A stretch of 39,561 nucleotides of DNA from Methylococcaceae bacterium (GCA_028748685.1 JAJRDU010000180.1:1-39561); one strand, 5' to 3'; counted from the first letter of the stretch, positions 1 through 8,043 are shown. A program made the numbers and translations. The notes: generated from the sequence alone by a model not told the origin.

Positions 1-1197
1 GAACGCGCCGAAATCGCCGAGATTCAGGAGCAACTGCTTTCCACCCTGGAAAGCCATAACAAAGCATTCCCGATCCCCGTCGACCTGAGCAATCTGCAGA
101 ATGTGTTTGCCAAGGCACTGACCGGCGACCAGCCCAGCCTGATTCGCGCCTTGGAACTGATCGAACAGGCTCTCGACAAGCAGGCCACCGAAGAAGAAAA
201 ACTGTTGATCAATGTCGAGGACGACAGCCGGCTGGAATTGCAGCTGGCGATTATCTTGCCGCTGCTGCTGTTCTGGATCGGCCATCGTTTTTTCAAGACC
301 AATGTATTGGAACCCTTGGATTCGTTGAAGGAATTATTGTCGGGGCTCGCGGAAGGCGACATGAGGCCGATCGAACGAGACACCTCCGACCCGCTGATGC
401 ATTCGTTGTTCGACCGCTATAACCATCTGGTGTCGAGACTCTTGGAGTTGGAACAGGAACATCTCGATCACACTACAGCCCTGGAGCATCGAGTCAGACA
501 GACTAGCCACGCCCTGCTGGAACAAAGCCAGCAACTCGCCAAGGCCGAACGGCTGGCCGCTCTGGCGGAGCTGGCCGCCAGCACCGCCCATGAACTGCGC
601 AACCCCTTGGCCAGCATTCAACTGGCGCTGGAAAACATGCTGCAGGACTGCCAGGACGCCGATCTGGCGGAGAGGATGAAGATGGTTTATCGCGAAGTAC
701 AGCGCCTGACCCGCAACCTCAATGACCTTTTGGCTTCCGCCCGTAGCAGCGCCGAATCCTCGCAACAAGTCAACGTCCGCCATGTGCTGGAAGATCTGTT
801 GATGCTGCTGAAATATCAGGCCGAGGAAAATATTGCTTTCAGCTACGACGTGGCACCCGATCTTTATGCGTTTTTACCAGAAAGCGAATTCCGGCAAATG
901 TTATTAAATCTGCTGCTCAACTCGATCCAGGCCATAGGCCCAAGCAGCGGCGAAGTCAGCGTGACTGCAACCCGGCAAGGCGGACAGCTGCAAATGACGG
1001 TCAGTGACTCCGGCCCAGGGTTTAGCGACGACTTTCTCCAACACGGCATTCGCCCCTTCGTCAGCCTGAAGGATGGTGGAACCGGCTTGGGTCTGGCGAT
1101 GATACAGCGTTTCGTCAAGGATCATCAGGGCCAGTTACAGCTGCAAAACAACCCGTCGGGACATGCTTGCGTGACTTTGTCTCTGCCCATCGCCTAA
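1..1197 (+). CDS. Sensor histidine kinase, 5' end cut by window
   Basis: The frame is open from base 1, so the start codon lies outside the window; the internal GTG at 103 is not the true start. The visible 398 residues hold the end of a probable periplasmic helical sensor region, one membrane segment (about residues 79-100), a HAMP-like linker, a coiled coil, the HisKA dimerisation helix with H-box HELRNP (His197 of the visible part) and a HATPase domain with N-box LLLNSIQAI and G-boxes SDSGPGF and GGTGLGLAM. Such kinases autophosphorylate on His and pass the phosphate to a response regulator. The likely partner is the sigma54-type regulator at 2202, with a CDF metal exporter between them. 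The order resembles ZraS/ZraR-type metal sensing, but no metal ligand in the sensor region can be recognised, so the signal is unknown. The fold and role are clear; only the stimulus is inferred. Confidence 0.93.
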   Translation, partial: ERAEIAEIQEQLLSTLESHNKAFPIPVDLSNLQNVFAKALTGDQPSLIRALELIEQALDKQATEEEKLLINVEDDSRLELQLAIILPLLLFWIGHRFFKTNVLEPLDSLKELLSGLAEGDMRPIERDTSDPLMHSLFDRYNHLVSRLLELEQEHLDHTTALEHRVRQTSHALLEQSQQLAKAERLAALAELAASTAHELRNPLASIQLALENMLQDCQDADLAERMKMVYREVQRLTRNLNDLLASARSSAESSQQVNVRHVLEDLLMLLKYQAEENIAFSYDVAPDLYAFLPESEFRQMLLNLLLNSIQAIGPSSGEVSVTATRQGGQLQMTVSDSGPGFSDDFLQHGIRPFVSLKDGGTGLGLAMIQRFVKDHQGQLQLQNNPSGHACVTLSLPIA

Positions 1198-1263
1198 GAG
1201 CAAGATCAGTTGGAGAGTCAATTCTGCTAGACTAACACCCAATTTCGAAACTGTCCCAACACG

Positions 1264-2205
1264 ATGAGCGCCGAACAAAAATCGCTAACTATATATGGCT
1301 GGCTGTCTATCGCGGCGGCAATATCCACGATTGCCTTGAAGAGCTATGCTTACTGGCTGACCGATTCGGTCGGATTGCTGTCCGATGCGATGGAATCGTT
1401 GATCAATTTGGTGGCGGCAGTGATCATGTTGATCGTGCTGAGCATCGCCGCCCGTCCGCCCGATGATGGCCACGCTTACGGCCATGAGAAGATTGAATAT
1501 TTTTCCAGCGGCGCGGAAGGCATCATGATTCTATTGGCGGCTTTCAGCATAGGCTACACCGCCTGGGAGCGCTTGTTGGATCCGCAACCCTTGCAGAAAC
1601 TCGATGTCGGCATCGCGATTTCGGTGTTTGCCTCGCTGATCAATCTGGCGGTAGCCAGAATTCTGATCAGCGTCGGCAAGAGCCGGCAATCGATTACGCT
1701 GGAATCAGACGGCAAACATCTGATGACCGATGTCTGGACTACGGTCGGCATCCTGATCGGCATCGCCGGCATTTCCGTCGCCAATCACTTCGAAGCCAGC
1801 TTAGGCCTAGCCAGACAACTGGGCATGAACGGCTGGGAAATCCTCGACCCCATTATTGCCATTCTGGTAGCGCTCAACATCGTCTGGGCCGGCCTGCAAC
1901 TGATACGGCGGACGATTTCCGGCTTGATGGACGCCGCGCTCTCGGCGGATGAACAGGCGGAAATTGTCGCGGTACTCAATGAGTTCGCGGAATCCGAAGA
2001 CATTGATTATCACGCCCTGCGCACCCGTTATGCCGGCGCGCGGCGATTCATGTCGGTACACGTCCTGGTGCCGGGCAGTTGGACCGTACAACAAGGACAT
2101 GATCTGGTGGAAACTATCGAACAACGGCTGATGACTCTTTTCGACAATATCGATATCGATACCCACCTTGAACCGATTGAAGACATCGCCTCCTGGCGGC
2201 ATTGA
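1264..2205 (+). CDS. Cation diffusion facilitator (CDF) metal efflux transporter
   Basis: The 313-residue protein has the CDF layout: about six membrane helices followed by a cytoplasmic C-terminal domain (about 215-313). CDF proteins exchange Zn2+, Fe2+, Mn2+, Cd2+ or similar ions for protons across the inner membrane. Asp41 in LLSDAMES matches the first helix-2 metal ligand, and His152 and Asp156 in KHLMTD match the helix-5 HxxxD pair. The second helix-2 acid (Asp49 in E. coli FieF/YiiP) is Ser45 here, with Glu44 beside it, so metal choice cannot be read off. The gene starts at ATG 1264, 66 bp after the kinase gene, and its TGA overlaps the regulator's TTG start. This arrangement suggests that the transporter is co-transcribed with the two-component pair and is a target or accessory of it. 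Confidence 0.93.
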   Translation: MSAEQKSLTIYGWLSIAAAISTIALKSYAYWLTDSVGLLSDAMESLINLVAAVIMLIVLSIAARPPDDGHAYGHEKIEYFSSGAEGIMILLAAFSIGYTAWERLLDPQPLQKLDVGIAISVFASLINLAVARILISVGKSRQSITLESDGKHLMTDVWTTVGILIGIAGISVANHFEASLGLARQLGMNGWEILDPIIAILVALNIVWAGLQLIRRTISGLMDAALSADEQAEIVAVLNEFAESEDIDYHALRTRYAGARRFMSVHVLVPGSWTVQQGHDLVETIEQRLMTLFDNIDIDTHLEPIEDIASWRH

Positions 2206-3608
2206 GCAATCCCGTGACCGAAACCTTATTGATTATTGAAGACGAAGCGCTGCTGGGCTCCGAGCTGGCCCGCTTTTTCGGCAAACGCGACTGGGAAGTG
2301 ACGATAGCCCAGACCTTAAAGCAGGCCGAGGCGCATCTGTCGAAACAGGACATCGATCCTTTGGTGGTTCTGTCGGACATGAATCTGCCCGATGGCAATG
2401 CCCTGGACTTTCTGGAACGCATCAAGGACAAGACCGGCAGCAACGAATGGGTGTTTCTCACCGGTTACGGCAGCGTCGCCGACTCGGTGCGCGCCGTGCG
2501 GCTGGGCGCTTACGACTTCATCGAAAAACCCTGCGAACTGGAACGCCTGAATCTGTTGGTGGAAGGCGCGGCTCGCAGCGCCCGGGCGCAACGCCGTTTA
2601 CAGCAGCAGGCCGCCGCCCAAAGCAGCCGCCATACCGTCGATGCCTTGATAGGCAGCAGCCCACAGGCTTCGGCATTACGCAGCATGATTTCGCAAATGG
2701 CCAGGGTGCCGTTTTCCAGCCTGATCATCAGTGGCGAAACCGGCACCGGCAAAGGCTTGATCGCCCGCATCCTACATTGCACCGGCAGACGCGCCCAAGC
2801 ACCGCTGATCGAAATCAATTGCGCCGCGCTGCCCAGGGAGCTGCTGGAATCGGAATTGTTCGGCTACGAAGCCGGCGCCTTTACCGGCGCCAAGAAGCGC
2901 CATCGCGGCCTGTTCGAGCAGGCTCATACCGGCACGCTGTTCCTCGACGAAATCGGCGAGATGGACCTGGATTTACAGACCAAATTATTGAAGGCAGTGG
3001 AAGACTTCCGCATCCGCCGTCTCGGCAGCGAAACCGAAATCGCCATCGACGTACAGATCATCGCCGCCACCAACCTCGATCTGGTGCAAAAGGTCGAACA
3101 AGGCCTGTTCCGCGGCGATTTGTATCATCGCCTCAACGTGATGAGTTTGCGGGTACCGGCCTTGCGGGAACGCAAGCAGGATCTCGACGAACTGGTGCCG
3201 CTATTCATCGCCGATAGCAACAGCAAATCGGCGAAAAACGTCAAGAATATTTCCCAACGAGCCTGGGACATGCTGAAGCGTTACGACTGGCCCGGCAATA
3301 TCCGGGAATTGCGCAATGTGCTGGAGCGTTGCGTACTGCTGGCCACCGACGAAAATTTCCCGGAGCAATGGCTACAACTCCCCAATATTTCCAGCAAACC
3401 AGCGGCGGCCCAGACCCAACAAACCGAAAATGGCATCTTCCTGCCGCTTGACGGCAGCCTGAGCCTGCAGGACATGGAAAAATACCTGATCCAGGAAGTG
3501 CTGAACCGCACCGATGAAAATGTCACCGCGGCTGCCAGAATGCTGGGAACGACGCGGGAAACCTTGCGGTATCGCGTGCAGAAATATAATTTAAAGTGTA
3601 AGAACTAA
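2202..3608 (+). CDS. Sigma54-dependent response regulator, NtrC/ZraR type
   Basis: It has three classic modules. The receiver domain (1-120) has acidic residues Glu13-Asp14-Glu15 and phospho-acceptor Asp59 in LSDMNLPDG. The AAA+ domain has Walker A GETGTGKG at 178-185, the sigma54-contact loop GAFTGA at 225-230 and FLDEIGEM. The C-terminal Fis-type helix-turn-helix contains NVTAAARMLGTTRETLRYR. The protein should remodel sigma54 RNA polymerase when phosphorylated. TTG at 2202 overlaps the CDF stop as TTGA, suggesting translational coupling; GTG at 2214 is the alternative start. Its stop overlaps the stop of the convergent gene by four bases, leaving no room for a terminator between them. No convincing sigma54 -24/-12 promoter was found in the window, so its targets may lie outside or upstream. 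Confidence 0.95.
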   Translation: MSNPVTETLLIIEDEALLGSELARFFGKRDWEVTIAQTLKQAEAHLSKQDIDPLVVLSDMNLPDGNALDFLERIKDKTGSNEWVFLTGYGSVADSVRAVRLGAYDFIEKPCELERLNLLVEGAARSARAQRRLQQQAAAQSSRHTVDALIGSSPQASALRSMISQMARVPFSSLIISGETGTGKGLIARILHCTGRRAQAPLIEINCAALPRELLESELFGYEAGAFTGAKKRHRGLFEQAHTGTLFLDEIGEMDLDLQTKLLKAVEDFRIRRLGSETEIAIDVQIIAATNLDLVQKVEQGLFRGDLYHRLNVMSLRVPALRERKQDLDELVPLFIADSNSKSAKNVKNISQRAWDMLKRYDWPGNIRELRNVLERCVLLATDENFPEQWLQLPNISSKPAAAQTQQTENGIFLPLDGSLSLQDMEKYLIQEVLNRTDENVTAAARMLGTTRETLRYRVQKYNLKCKN

Positions 3609-4048
3609 CGGCCTTTGCGTTTGACCGGCTTGGGCGTTTTTTTGGCGGACTTCTTGACTGGTTTCTTGGAAGGTTTTTTATGCGCGGCGGCTTTTTTGGA
3701 TGCGCCCGACTCAAGCGCTTTGGCCGGCTGCTCGCCCTGCTCCTCGCCTGCATCCTCTTTCTCGTCGACTCCGCCAGGCATGTCCGGAACTACCGGTCCG
3801 GTTTGCGGAGGCTGCGTGGCTTTGAAGCTGTCGCTAACCGGCGGCTGGCTGCATTCGGGCAACATTTCGCCTTCTGGCGAACAAATCACCCGGTAAACGA
3901 TACTTCCCTCGCGATCCGCCTCAGGTTCGGCTTGATGGACTGGCGGCGCGGTTTCATCGGAGATGCCGCCCAACCTTTCCCCGCTTTCGGCCTGAATCGC
4001 ATGCAGCCCAAACACCAAGGCCAGCGAGCATTTAACACCTGCCCTCAT
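3605..4048 (-). CDS. Exported protein with lysine-rich tail, function unknown
   Basis: I do not recognise this 147-residue protein. ATG at 4048 is preferred because it overlaps the mazG TGA as ATGA; the frame can be extended upstream to 4096, but that start lies inside mazG. The N-terminus looks like a Sec signal peptide: MRAGVK, then a hydrophobic stretch, then HAIQA before Glu-Ser (cleavage near residue 20). A middle region (about 45-70) contains two Cys (ICSPEGEMLPEC), possibly a disulfide. The next part is acidic and Gly/Pro/Glu-rich. The last 30 or so residues are almost all Lys, Ala, Pro and Ser, like a histone-H1 or polybasic tail. An exported protein with such a tail might bind anionic polymers such as LPS, DNA or polyphosphate, but that is speculation. 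It is last in the pfkB-mazG chain. Confidence 0.7.
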   Translation of the reverse strand: MRAGVKCSLALVFGLHAIQAESGERLGGISDETAPPVHQAEPEADREGSIVYRVICSPEGEMLPECSQPPVSDSFKATQPPQTGPVVPDMPGGVDEKEDAGEEQGEQPAKALESGASKKAAAHKKPSKKPVKKSAKKTPKPVKRKGR

Positions 4049-4863
4049 ACCGGGTTGCGCGGAGTTTTCTTTTCCACGGTTTTGGCCTCGCGCCACAGGC
4101 CGTCCAGTTCAGCCAGTTCGCAATCGCGCAAGGCCCGGCCGGAGATTTCGACCTGGCGTTCGATATAGTTGAAGCGGCGGGTGAACTTTCGGGTAGCTTC
4201 CCGTAACGCGATTTCCGGATTGACCTTCAGATGCCGGGCCAGATTGACCACGACCAGCAATAAATCGCCGACCTCTTCCTGAATATGCGGCTGATCACCG
4301 GACTGCCAGGCTTCGTGGACTTCCCGCAATTCCTCCCTGACCTTGTCGAACACCGGCTCGACCTCCGGCCAATCGAAGCCGTGGCTGGCGGCGCGGTTCT
4401 GAATCTTTTCGCACTGTACCAACGCTGGCAGGCTAGGCGCCACGCCGGCCAGCACGCTTTCCGGCTGTTGCTGGCGATTCTTTTGCCGTCTTTCACTAGC
4501 CTTGGCTTCCTCCCAGGCTTGCATGCGCTGTTCGTCGGTTTCGAACTTGATGTCGGCAAACACGTGCGGATGGCGGCTGACCAGCTTCTCGGAAATGGCG
4601 GAGGCCACCTGCTCGAAGTCAAACAGGCCACGTTCTTCGGCGATCCGCGAATGGAACACCACCTGCAACAACAGGTCGCCAAGCTCACCGCGCAAGTCCT
4701 CGAAGTCGTTGCGTTCGATGGCGTCGGCCACCTCGTAGGCTTCTTCGATCGTGTAGGGAATCAGGCTGTAAAAATCCTGCTTGACGTCCCAGGCGCAACC
4801 CGTTTCAGGGTCGCGCAGGCGGGCCATCAAAGCCAACAACTCCTGGGTTTTAGTCAGACTCAA
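4045..4863 (-). CDS. mazG: Nucleoside triphosphate pyrophosphohydrolase MazG
   Basis: The 272-residue protein has the two-MazG-domain layout of the E. coli enzyme, which hydrolyses (d)NTPs to NMP and pyrophosphate, clearing damaged nucleotides and influencing ppGpp responses. The first domain shows the family opening GCAWDVKQ (most members have CPWD) and metal-binding helices with IEEAYEV and GELGDLLLQVV. The second shows EEVGDLLLVVVNLARH. The start is TTG at 4863, overlapping the TGA of the upstream kinase gene as TTGA. Its own stop overlaps the ATG of the downstream exported protein. The three genes therefore form a tightly coupled unit. Length is normal and both domains retain their acidic metal ligands, so it should be active. 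Confidence 0.95.
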   Translation of the reverse strand: MSLTKTQELLALMARLRDPETGCAWDVKQDFYSLIPYTIEEAYEVADAIERNDFEDLRGELGDLLLQVVFHSRIAEERGLFDFEQVASAISEKLVSRHPHVFADIKFETDEQRMQAWEEAKASERRQKNRQQQPESVLAGVAPSLPALVQCEKIQNRAASHGFDWPEVEPVFDKVREELREVHEAWQSGDQPHIQEEVGDLLLVVVNLARHLKVNPEIALREATRKFTRRFNYIERQVEISGRALRDCELAELDGLWREAKTVEKKTPRNPV

Positions 4864-5792
4864 AACGACGATCCGAAGGTATCCTGATAACGTTGTTTGA
4901 ACTCGGCCATCGTGAAAGTATGATTCTGGGTGCCGTGGTGCTCGATCTTGATCGCACCCAGCAATGAGGCGATGCGGCCCGTAACGGCCCAGTCATAATC
5001 GTTGATCAATCCATACAGCAAGCCGGCGCGATAGGCATCGCCGCAACCGGTCGGATCAAGAACCTGTTTGGGCTGGGCGGCCGGAATATCGATGATTTCG
5101 CCGTGCGTGTAAACCTTGGAACCCTTGCTGCCCAAGGTAATGATCAGCGCATCCACTTTCTCGGCGATTTGCTCCAGCGTCAGTCCGGTACGCTCCTGCA
5201 CCAGCTCGGACTCGTAGTCGTTGAAAGTGGCGTAGTTGGCCAGATCCAGGAATTTGAGCAACTCTTCGCCGTTGAACATCGGCATGCCTTGGCCGGGATC
5301 GAAGATGAACGGAATAGCCAACTCGGCGAATTGCTCGGCATGTTCCTGCATGCCCTGTTTGCCGTCCGGCGAAACGATGCCGATGGTGATACCGCTGTCA
5401 GCTGGCACTTCATTGAGATGGGAGAAATTCATCGCCCCCGGATGGAAAGCGGTAATCTGGTTGTCCTCAACATCGGTAGTGATATAAGCCTGACCGGTGT
5501 AATGGTCATCCAACACATTGATGTAACGGCTGGAGATGCCGCGCTGGCTGAGCCATTGCGCATACGGCTCGAAATCGTGGCCGACGGTGGCCATGATCAA
5601 TGGCTCTTCCTTCAGCAATTTCAGGTTATAAGCGATGTTACCCGCGCAACCGCCGTATTCCCTGCGCATCGCTGGCACCAGGAAGGAGACGTTGAGGATA
5701 TGCACCTTGTCGGGCAGGATGTGATTTTGGAATTTGTCGTGAAACACCATGATGGTGTCGTAGGCCATGGAGCCACAGATCAATGCATTCAT
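4860..5792 (-). CDS. PfkB-family carbohydrate/nucleoside kinase (adenosine-kinase type)
   Basis: This 310-residue ribokinase-fold kinase carries the glycine-rich substrate-side motif YGGCAGNIAYNL near residue 46 and the C-terminal PfkB signature DPTGCGDAYRAG, with Asp252 as the catalytic base and the preceding Gly residues as the anion hole. Family members phosphorylate a sugar or nucleoside hydroxyl with ATP. The sequence resembles the adenosine-kinase-like proteins annotated in many proteobacteria, but substrate cannot be decided from sequence. ATG at 5792 is preceded by AAGGA five bases upstream, a good ribosome site. The 5' flank carries the large heptamer array ending about 110 bp upstream of the start, which may affect transcription. 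The stop overlaps the TTG of mazG. Confidence 0.93.
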   Translation of the reverse strand: MNALICGSMAYDTIMVFHDKFQNHILPDKVHILNVSFLVPAMRREYGGCAGNIAYNLKLLKEEPLIMATVGHDFEPYAQWLSQRGISSRYINVLDDHYTGQAYITTDVEDNQITAFHPGAMNFSHLNEVPADSGITIGIVSPDGKQGMQEHAEQFAELAIPFIFDPGQGMPMFNGEELLKFLDLANYATFNDYESELVQERTGLTLEQIAEKVDALIITLGSKGSKVYTHGEIIDIPAAQPKQVLDPTGCGDAYRAGLLYGLINDYDWAVTGRIASLLGAIKIEHHGTQNHTFTMAEFKQRYQDTFGSSF

Positions 5793-5902
5793 TGTTTTCC
5801 TTATGTTTGGCTATTTCTTAATGATTTCGGGGCGCTAAGGTAACGGATGTTGGCGGTAGGTGCAAGGCACAAGGTTCAGGGTACAAAAAGCAGCACTTCA
5901 AC

Positions 5903-6042
5903 TTGGACCTTGGACCTTGGACCTTGGACCTTGGACCTTGGACCTTGGACCTTGGACCTTGGACCTTGAACCTTGAACCTTGAACCTTGAACCTTGAACC
6001 TTGAACCTTGAACCTTGAACCTTGAACCTTGAACCTTGAACC
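5903..6042. repeat. Heptamer tandem array, 20 copies in two homogeneous blocks
   Basis: Read by hand on the + strand: nine perfect copies of TTGGACC (5903-5965) followed directly by eleven perfect copies of TTGAACC (5966-6042), 140 bp with no interruption. The two units differ by one base. The array touches the dgkA stop codon (the last C at 6042 belongs to it) and ends about 110 bp before the pfkB start. A short inverted piece, AAGGTTCA, lies at 5871-5878. Perfect short repeats of this kind change copy number by replication slippage. They are non-coding here, so any effect would be on pfkB promoter spacing or on dgkA/pfkB mRNA structure. Confidence 0.97.
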
Positions 6043-6401
6043 TACAAGAGTATCCAGCTCCAGACCACGCCGGCCCAGATCAACGACAGCATCACCGCCG
6101 CCGACCCGATGTCCTTGGCCCGCCCCGACAGTTCGTGGTGCTCGAATCCCACCCGGTCGACCACCGCTTCCACGGCCGAATTCAACAGTTCCACAAGCAG
6201 CACCAGCACCACGCTGCCGATCAACAAGACTTTTTCGATATTGGTGTGCCCCAGCCAGATCGCCAGCGGTGTGGTCACCACAAACAAGGCCACTTCCTGC
6301 CGGAAGGCCTCTTCGTGTTGCCAGGTCGCCTTGAAGCCGGCGACAGAAAAAAAACAGGCGTTGACCAAGCGTTTAAAGCCTTTTGCATTTTGATTAGCCA
6401 T
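6042..6401 (-). CDS. dgkA: Diacylglycerol kinase DgkA
   Basis: This is a 119-residue, three-helix inner-membrane protein of normal DgkA length. The family signature ELLNSAVEAVVDRVG is intact; its Glu and Asn residues form the Mg-ATP site. Just after it comes FEHHELSGRAKDIGSAAVM, the second conserved stretch. The enzyme phosphorylates diacylglycerol released during membrane-derived oligosaccharide or LPS modification back to phosphatidate. ATG at 6401 lies 10 bp after the gcvH stop, so the two are probably co-transcribed. The TAG stop abuts the heptamer array, so the array forms the start of this gene's 3' untranslated region. Confidence 0.96.
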   Translation of the reverse strand: MANQNAKGFKRLVNACFFSVAGFKATWQHEEAFRQEVALFVVTTPLAIWLGHTNIEKVLLIGSVVLVLLVELLNSAVEAVVDRVGFEHHELSGRAKDIGSAAVMLSLIWAGVVWSWILL

Positions 6402-6411
6402 CGTTAACCCG

Positions 6412-6795
6412 TTATTCCGCTATCATTTGTTGGTAGGCGGCGGCATCCATCAATTGCTCCAGTTCGGCCGGATTATCGGCCTTGACGGCAAACAGCCAAG
6501 TATTAAAGGCATCGTCATTGACCTGTTCGGGCGCATCCTCCAGCGTTTCGTTAACCGCCACCACGGTCCCGGCCACCGGGCTGAACAGATCGGACGCGGT
6601 TTTGACCGACTCCACCACAGCGATAGCTTCGTTACGGGCGACGGCCCGCCCAACCTCGGGCAAACCGATATAGACGATGTCGCCTAACTCCGACTGAGCG
6701 AAATCGGTGATACCAACCCGGACGATTTGCCCTTCTTCCAATTTTGCCCACTCGTGGGTCGATGCGTATTTCAAATTTTCCGGCATTTCATTCAT
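6412..6795 (-). CDS. gcvH: Glycine cleavage system H protein
   Basis: This is the lipoyl carrier that shuttles the aminomethyl group between the P and T proteins of glycine cleavage. The 127-residue length is typical. The lipoylation site is Lys65 in ESVKTASD, and the flanking hammerhead fold is clear (THEWAKLEEG, GDIVYIGLPEVG, NDDAFNTWLF). The start is set at ATG 6795 because GGTGGAG lies seven bases upstream; the frame also opens from a TTG two codons earlier. No gcvT or gcvP is beside it, so partners must be elsewhere. It is followed by dgkA. Confidence 0.96.
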   Translation of the reverse strand: MNEMPENLKYASTHEWAKLEEGQIVRVGITDFAQSELGDIVYIGLPEVGRAVARNEAIAVVESVKTASDLFSPVAGTVVAVNETLEDAPEQVNDDAFNTWLFAVKADNPAELEQLMDAAAYQQMIAE

Positions 6796-6927
6796 TTTCA
6801 ATCTCCACCTAGCCTCAACAATAACCGGGAAAGCATAACCGGCTATTTATATTACACAACAAAAAATTACAGCAGCCGCATCGCAAACTTTATAATCCCG
6901 GCCTAGCCTCACTCATGTTCCGATTCA

Positions 6928-7950
6928 ATGCGCACTCTCATTTTTCTGGCCTGCCTGATCCTCTGTTTATCGAGTCTCTCAGTAAAAGTAATAGCCGACG
7001 ACGATGACCCACCGCAATCGACCGGCGGCAGCGCAATGACGGCTGACGGAGAAGTGACTCTCAATCTGGCGCCAAAATCGCAACAACTGGCCGGCATCAA
7101 GACCCAGCCGCTGGAGGCGGCCCAACAACAACCAGAATTTACCGCATTCGGCACGATAGTCAGCCTGGAACCCTTGCTACAACTGCGCCAACAATACCTC
7201 GCCGCGCGTGCGCAACAGGACGGCGCCAAAGCCAAATATAACGAAGCCCATCTCAACCTTTCCCGCACCCGGAATCTGCATGACCAGGACATCGTTTCCA
7301 CTCGCCGCCTACAGGAACAACAAGCCCAATGGCAAGCCGACAAGGCCAGTCTCGATGCCAGCGGCTACCAGCAACAAACCATCCTGTCCACCAGCCGCCT
7401 GGAATGGGGCGACACCTTGACAGACTGGTTTATCCGGGCGCAGGGCAAGACCGCCGAACAGTTTTTGAATCACGGCGCGCAGCTACTGCAAGTCACCCTC
7501 CCCGCCAACACCCACCTCAATCCCGATATTCGCCGCATTTTCATCGACGAACACGGCCGGCGCGACACGGCAATCCAAGCCACACTAATTTCGGCCTCGC
7601 CAAGGATTGATCCTATCTCGCAAGGCGAACGCTTTTTTTTTAAAATCGAAGGCCGACGCATACCTTTCGGCACCCATGTCACGGCCTGGATAGCCGACGA
7701 TGCAGGACAAACTCCAGGCGTCATCGTCCCGGCATCGGCGCTGGTCTGGCATCTTGGGCAGGCATTTGTGTTTATCAAAACAGCCGACAATCATTTCAGC
7801 CGCCGCGCCTTGCCCGCCTATACGCCGGGTAGTCAAGGCTATTTTGTGACAAAATCGTTGCGGGCCGGCGAGGAAATCGTGACAACCGGCGCACAGACGC
7901 TGCTGTCACAAGAATTGAAAAACCTGATTCCGAACGAAGACAAGGATTAA
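6928..7950 (+). CDS. Orphan RND/HlyD-type periplasmic adaptor protein
   Basis: The 340-residue protein begins with a signal peptide (about 1-23, MRTLIFLACLILCLSSLSV) followed by an acidic patch. A beta-barrel-type strand region (FTAFGTIVSLEPL) leads into a helical hairpin rich in Gln, Ala and Arg (about 85-145), then further barrel-like strands and the closing membrane-proximal segment (PGVIVPASALVW, FVTKSLRAGEEIVTTGAQ). This is the order of membrane-fusion proteins that link inner-membrane pumps to outer-membrane channels, closest to the metal-efflux CusB/CzcB type. No RND pump or outer-membrane channel gene is adjacent, so it is an orphan or works with a distant pump. A TATAAT at 6891-6896 is a candidate -10 element, with no clear -35. 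No Shine-Dalgarno precedes the ATG. Confidence 0.8.
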   Translation: MRTLIFLACLILCLSSLSVKVIADDDDPPQSTGGSAMTADGEVTLNLAPKSQQLAGIKTQPLEAAQQQPEFTAFGTIVSLEPLLQLRQQYLAARAQQDGAKAKYNEAHLNLSRTRNLHDQDIVSTRRLQEQQAQWQADKASLDASGYQQQTILSTSRLEWGDTLTDWFIRAQGKTAEQFLNHGAQLLQVTLPANTHLNPDIRRIFIDEHGRRDTAIQATLISASPRIDPISQGERFFFKIEGRRIPFGTHVTAWIADDAGQTPGVIVPASALVWHLGQAFVFIKTADNHFSRRALPAYTPGSQGYFVTKSLRAGEEIVTTGAQTLLSQELKNLIPNEDKD

Positions 7951-7956
7951 TAAAAT

Positions 7957-8035
7957 GTAGGTTGGGTCAGGCGCTAGCCGTAACCCAACGCGTTGGCTGC
8001 GAAATGTCGGGTTACGCTGCGCTAACCCAACCTAC
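7957..8035. repeat. Imperfect 79-bp palindrome, REP-like
   Basis: GTAGGTTGGGT at 7957-7967 pairs perfectly with ACCCAACCTAC at 8025-8035, and inner arms (GCGCTAGCCGTAACCC with GGGTTACGCTGCGC) pair imperfectly. It sits between the convergent ends of the adaptor gene and the glycosyltransferase gene, where it could act as a two-way transcription end or an mRNA-stabilising stem. The outer arms match a type of dispersed palindrome common in proteobacterial genomes, but copy number cannot be checked here. Confidence 0.75.
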
Positions 8036-8043
8036 GCTTATGA

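Noticed and set aside
3680-4168. Long + strand open frame opposite the exported-protein and mazG genes
   Set aside because: It is antisense to two overlapping genes with clear coupling, has no family features, and arises from their codon composition.
5903-6042. Unit GGTTCAA of the array as a tRNA T-loop or tRNA-derived repeat
   Set aside because: Only seven bases match the T-loop consensus; no acceptor stem, anticodon arm or 3' end surrounds it.
5903-6042. CRISPR array at the heptamer region
   Set aside because: Units are 7 bp and contiguous, with no spacers and no cas genes.
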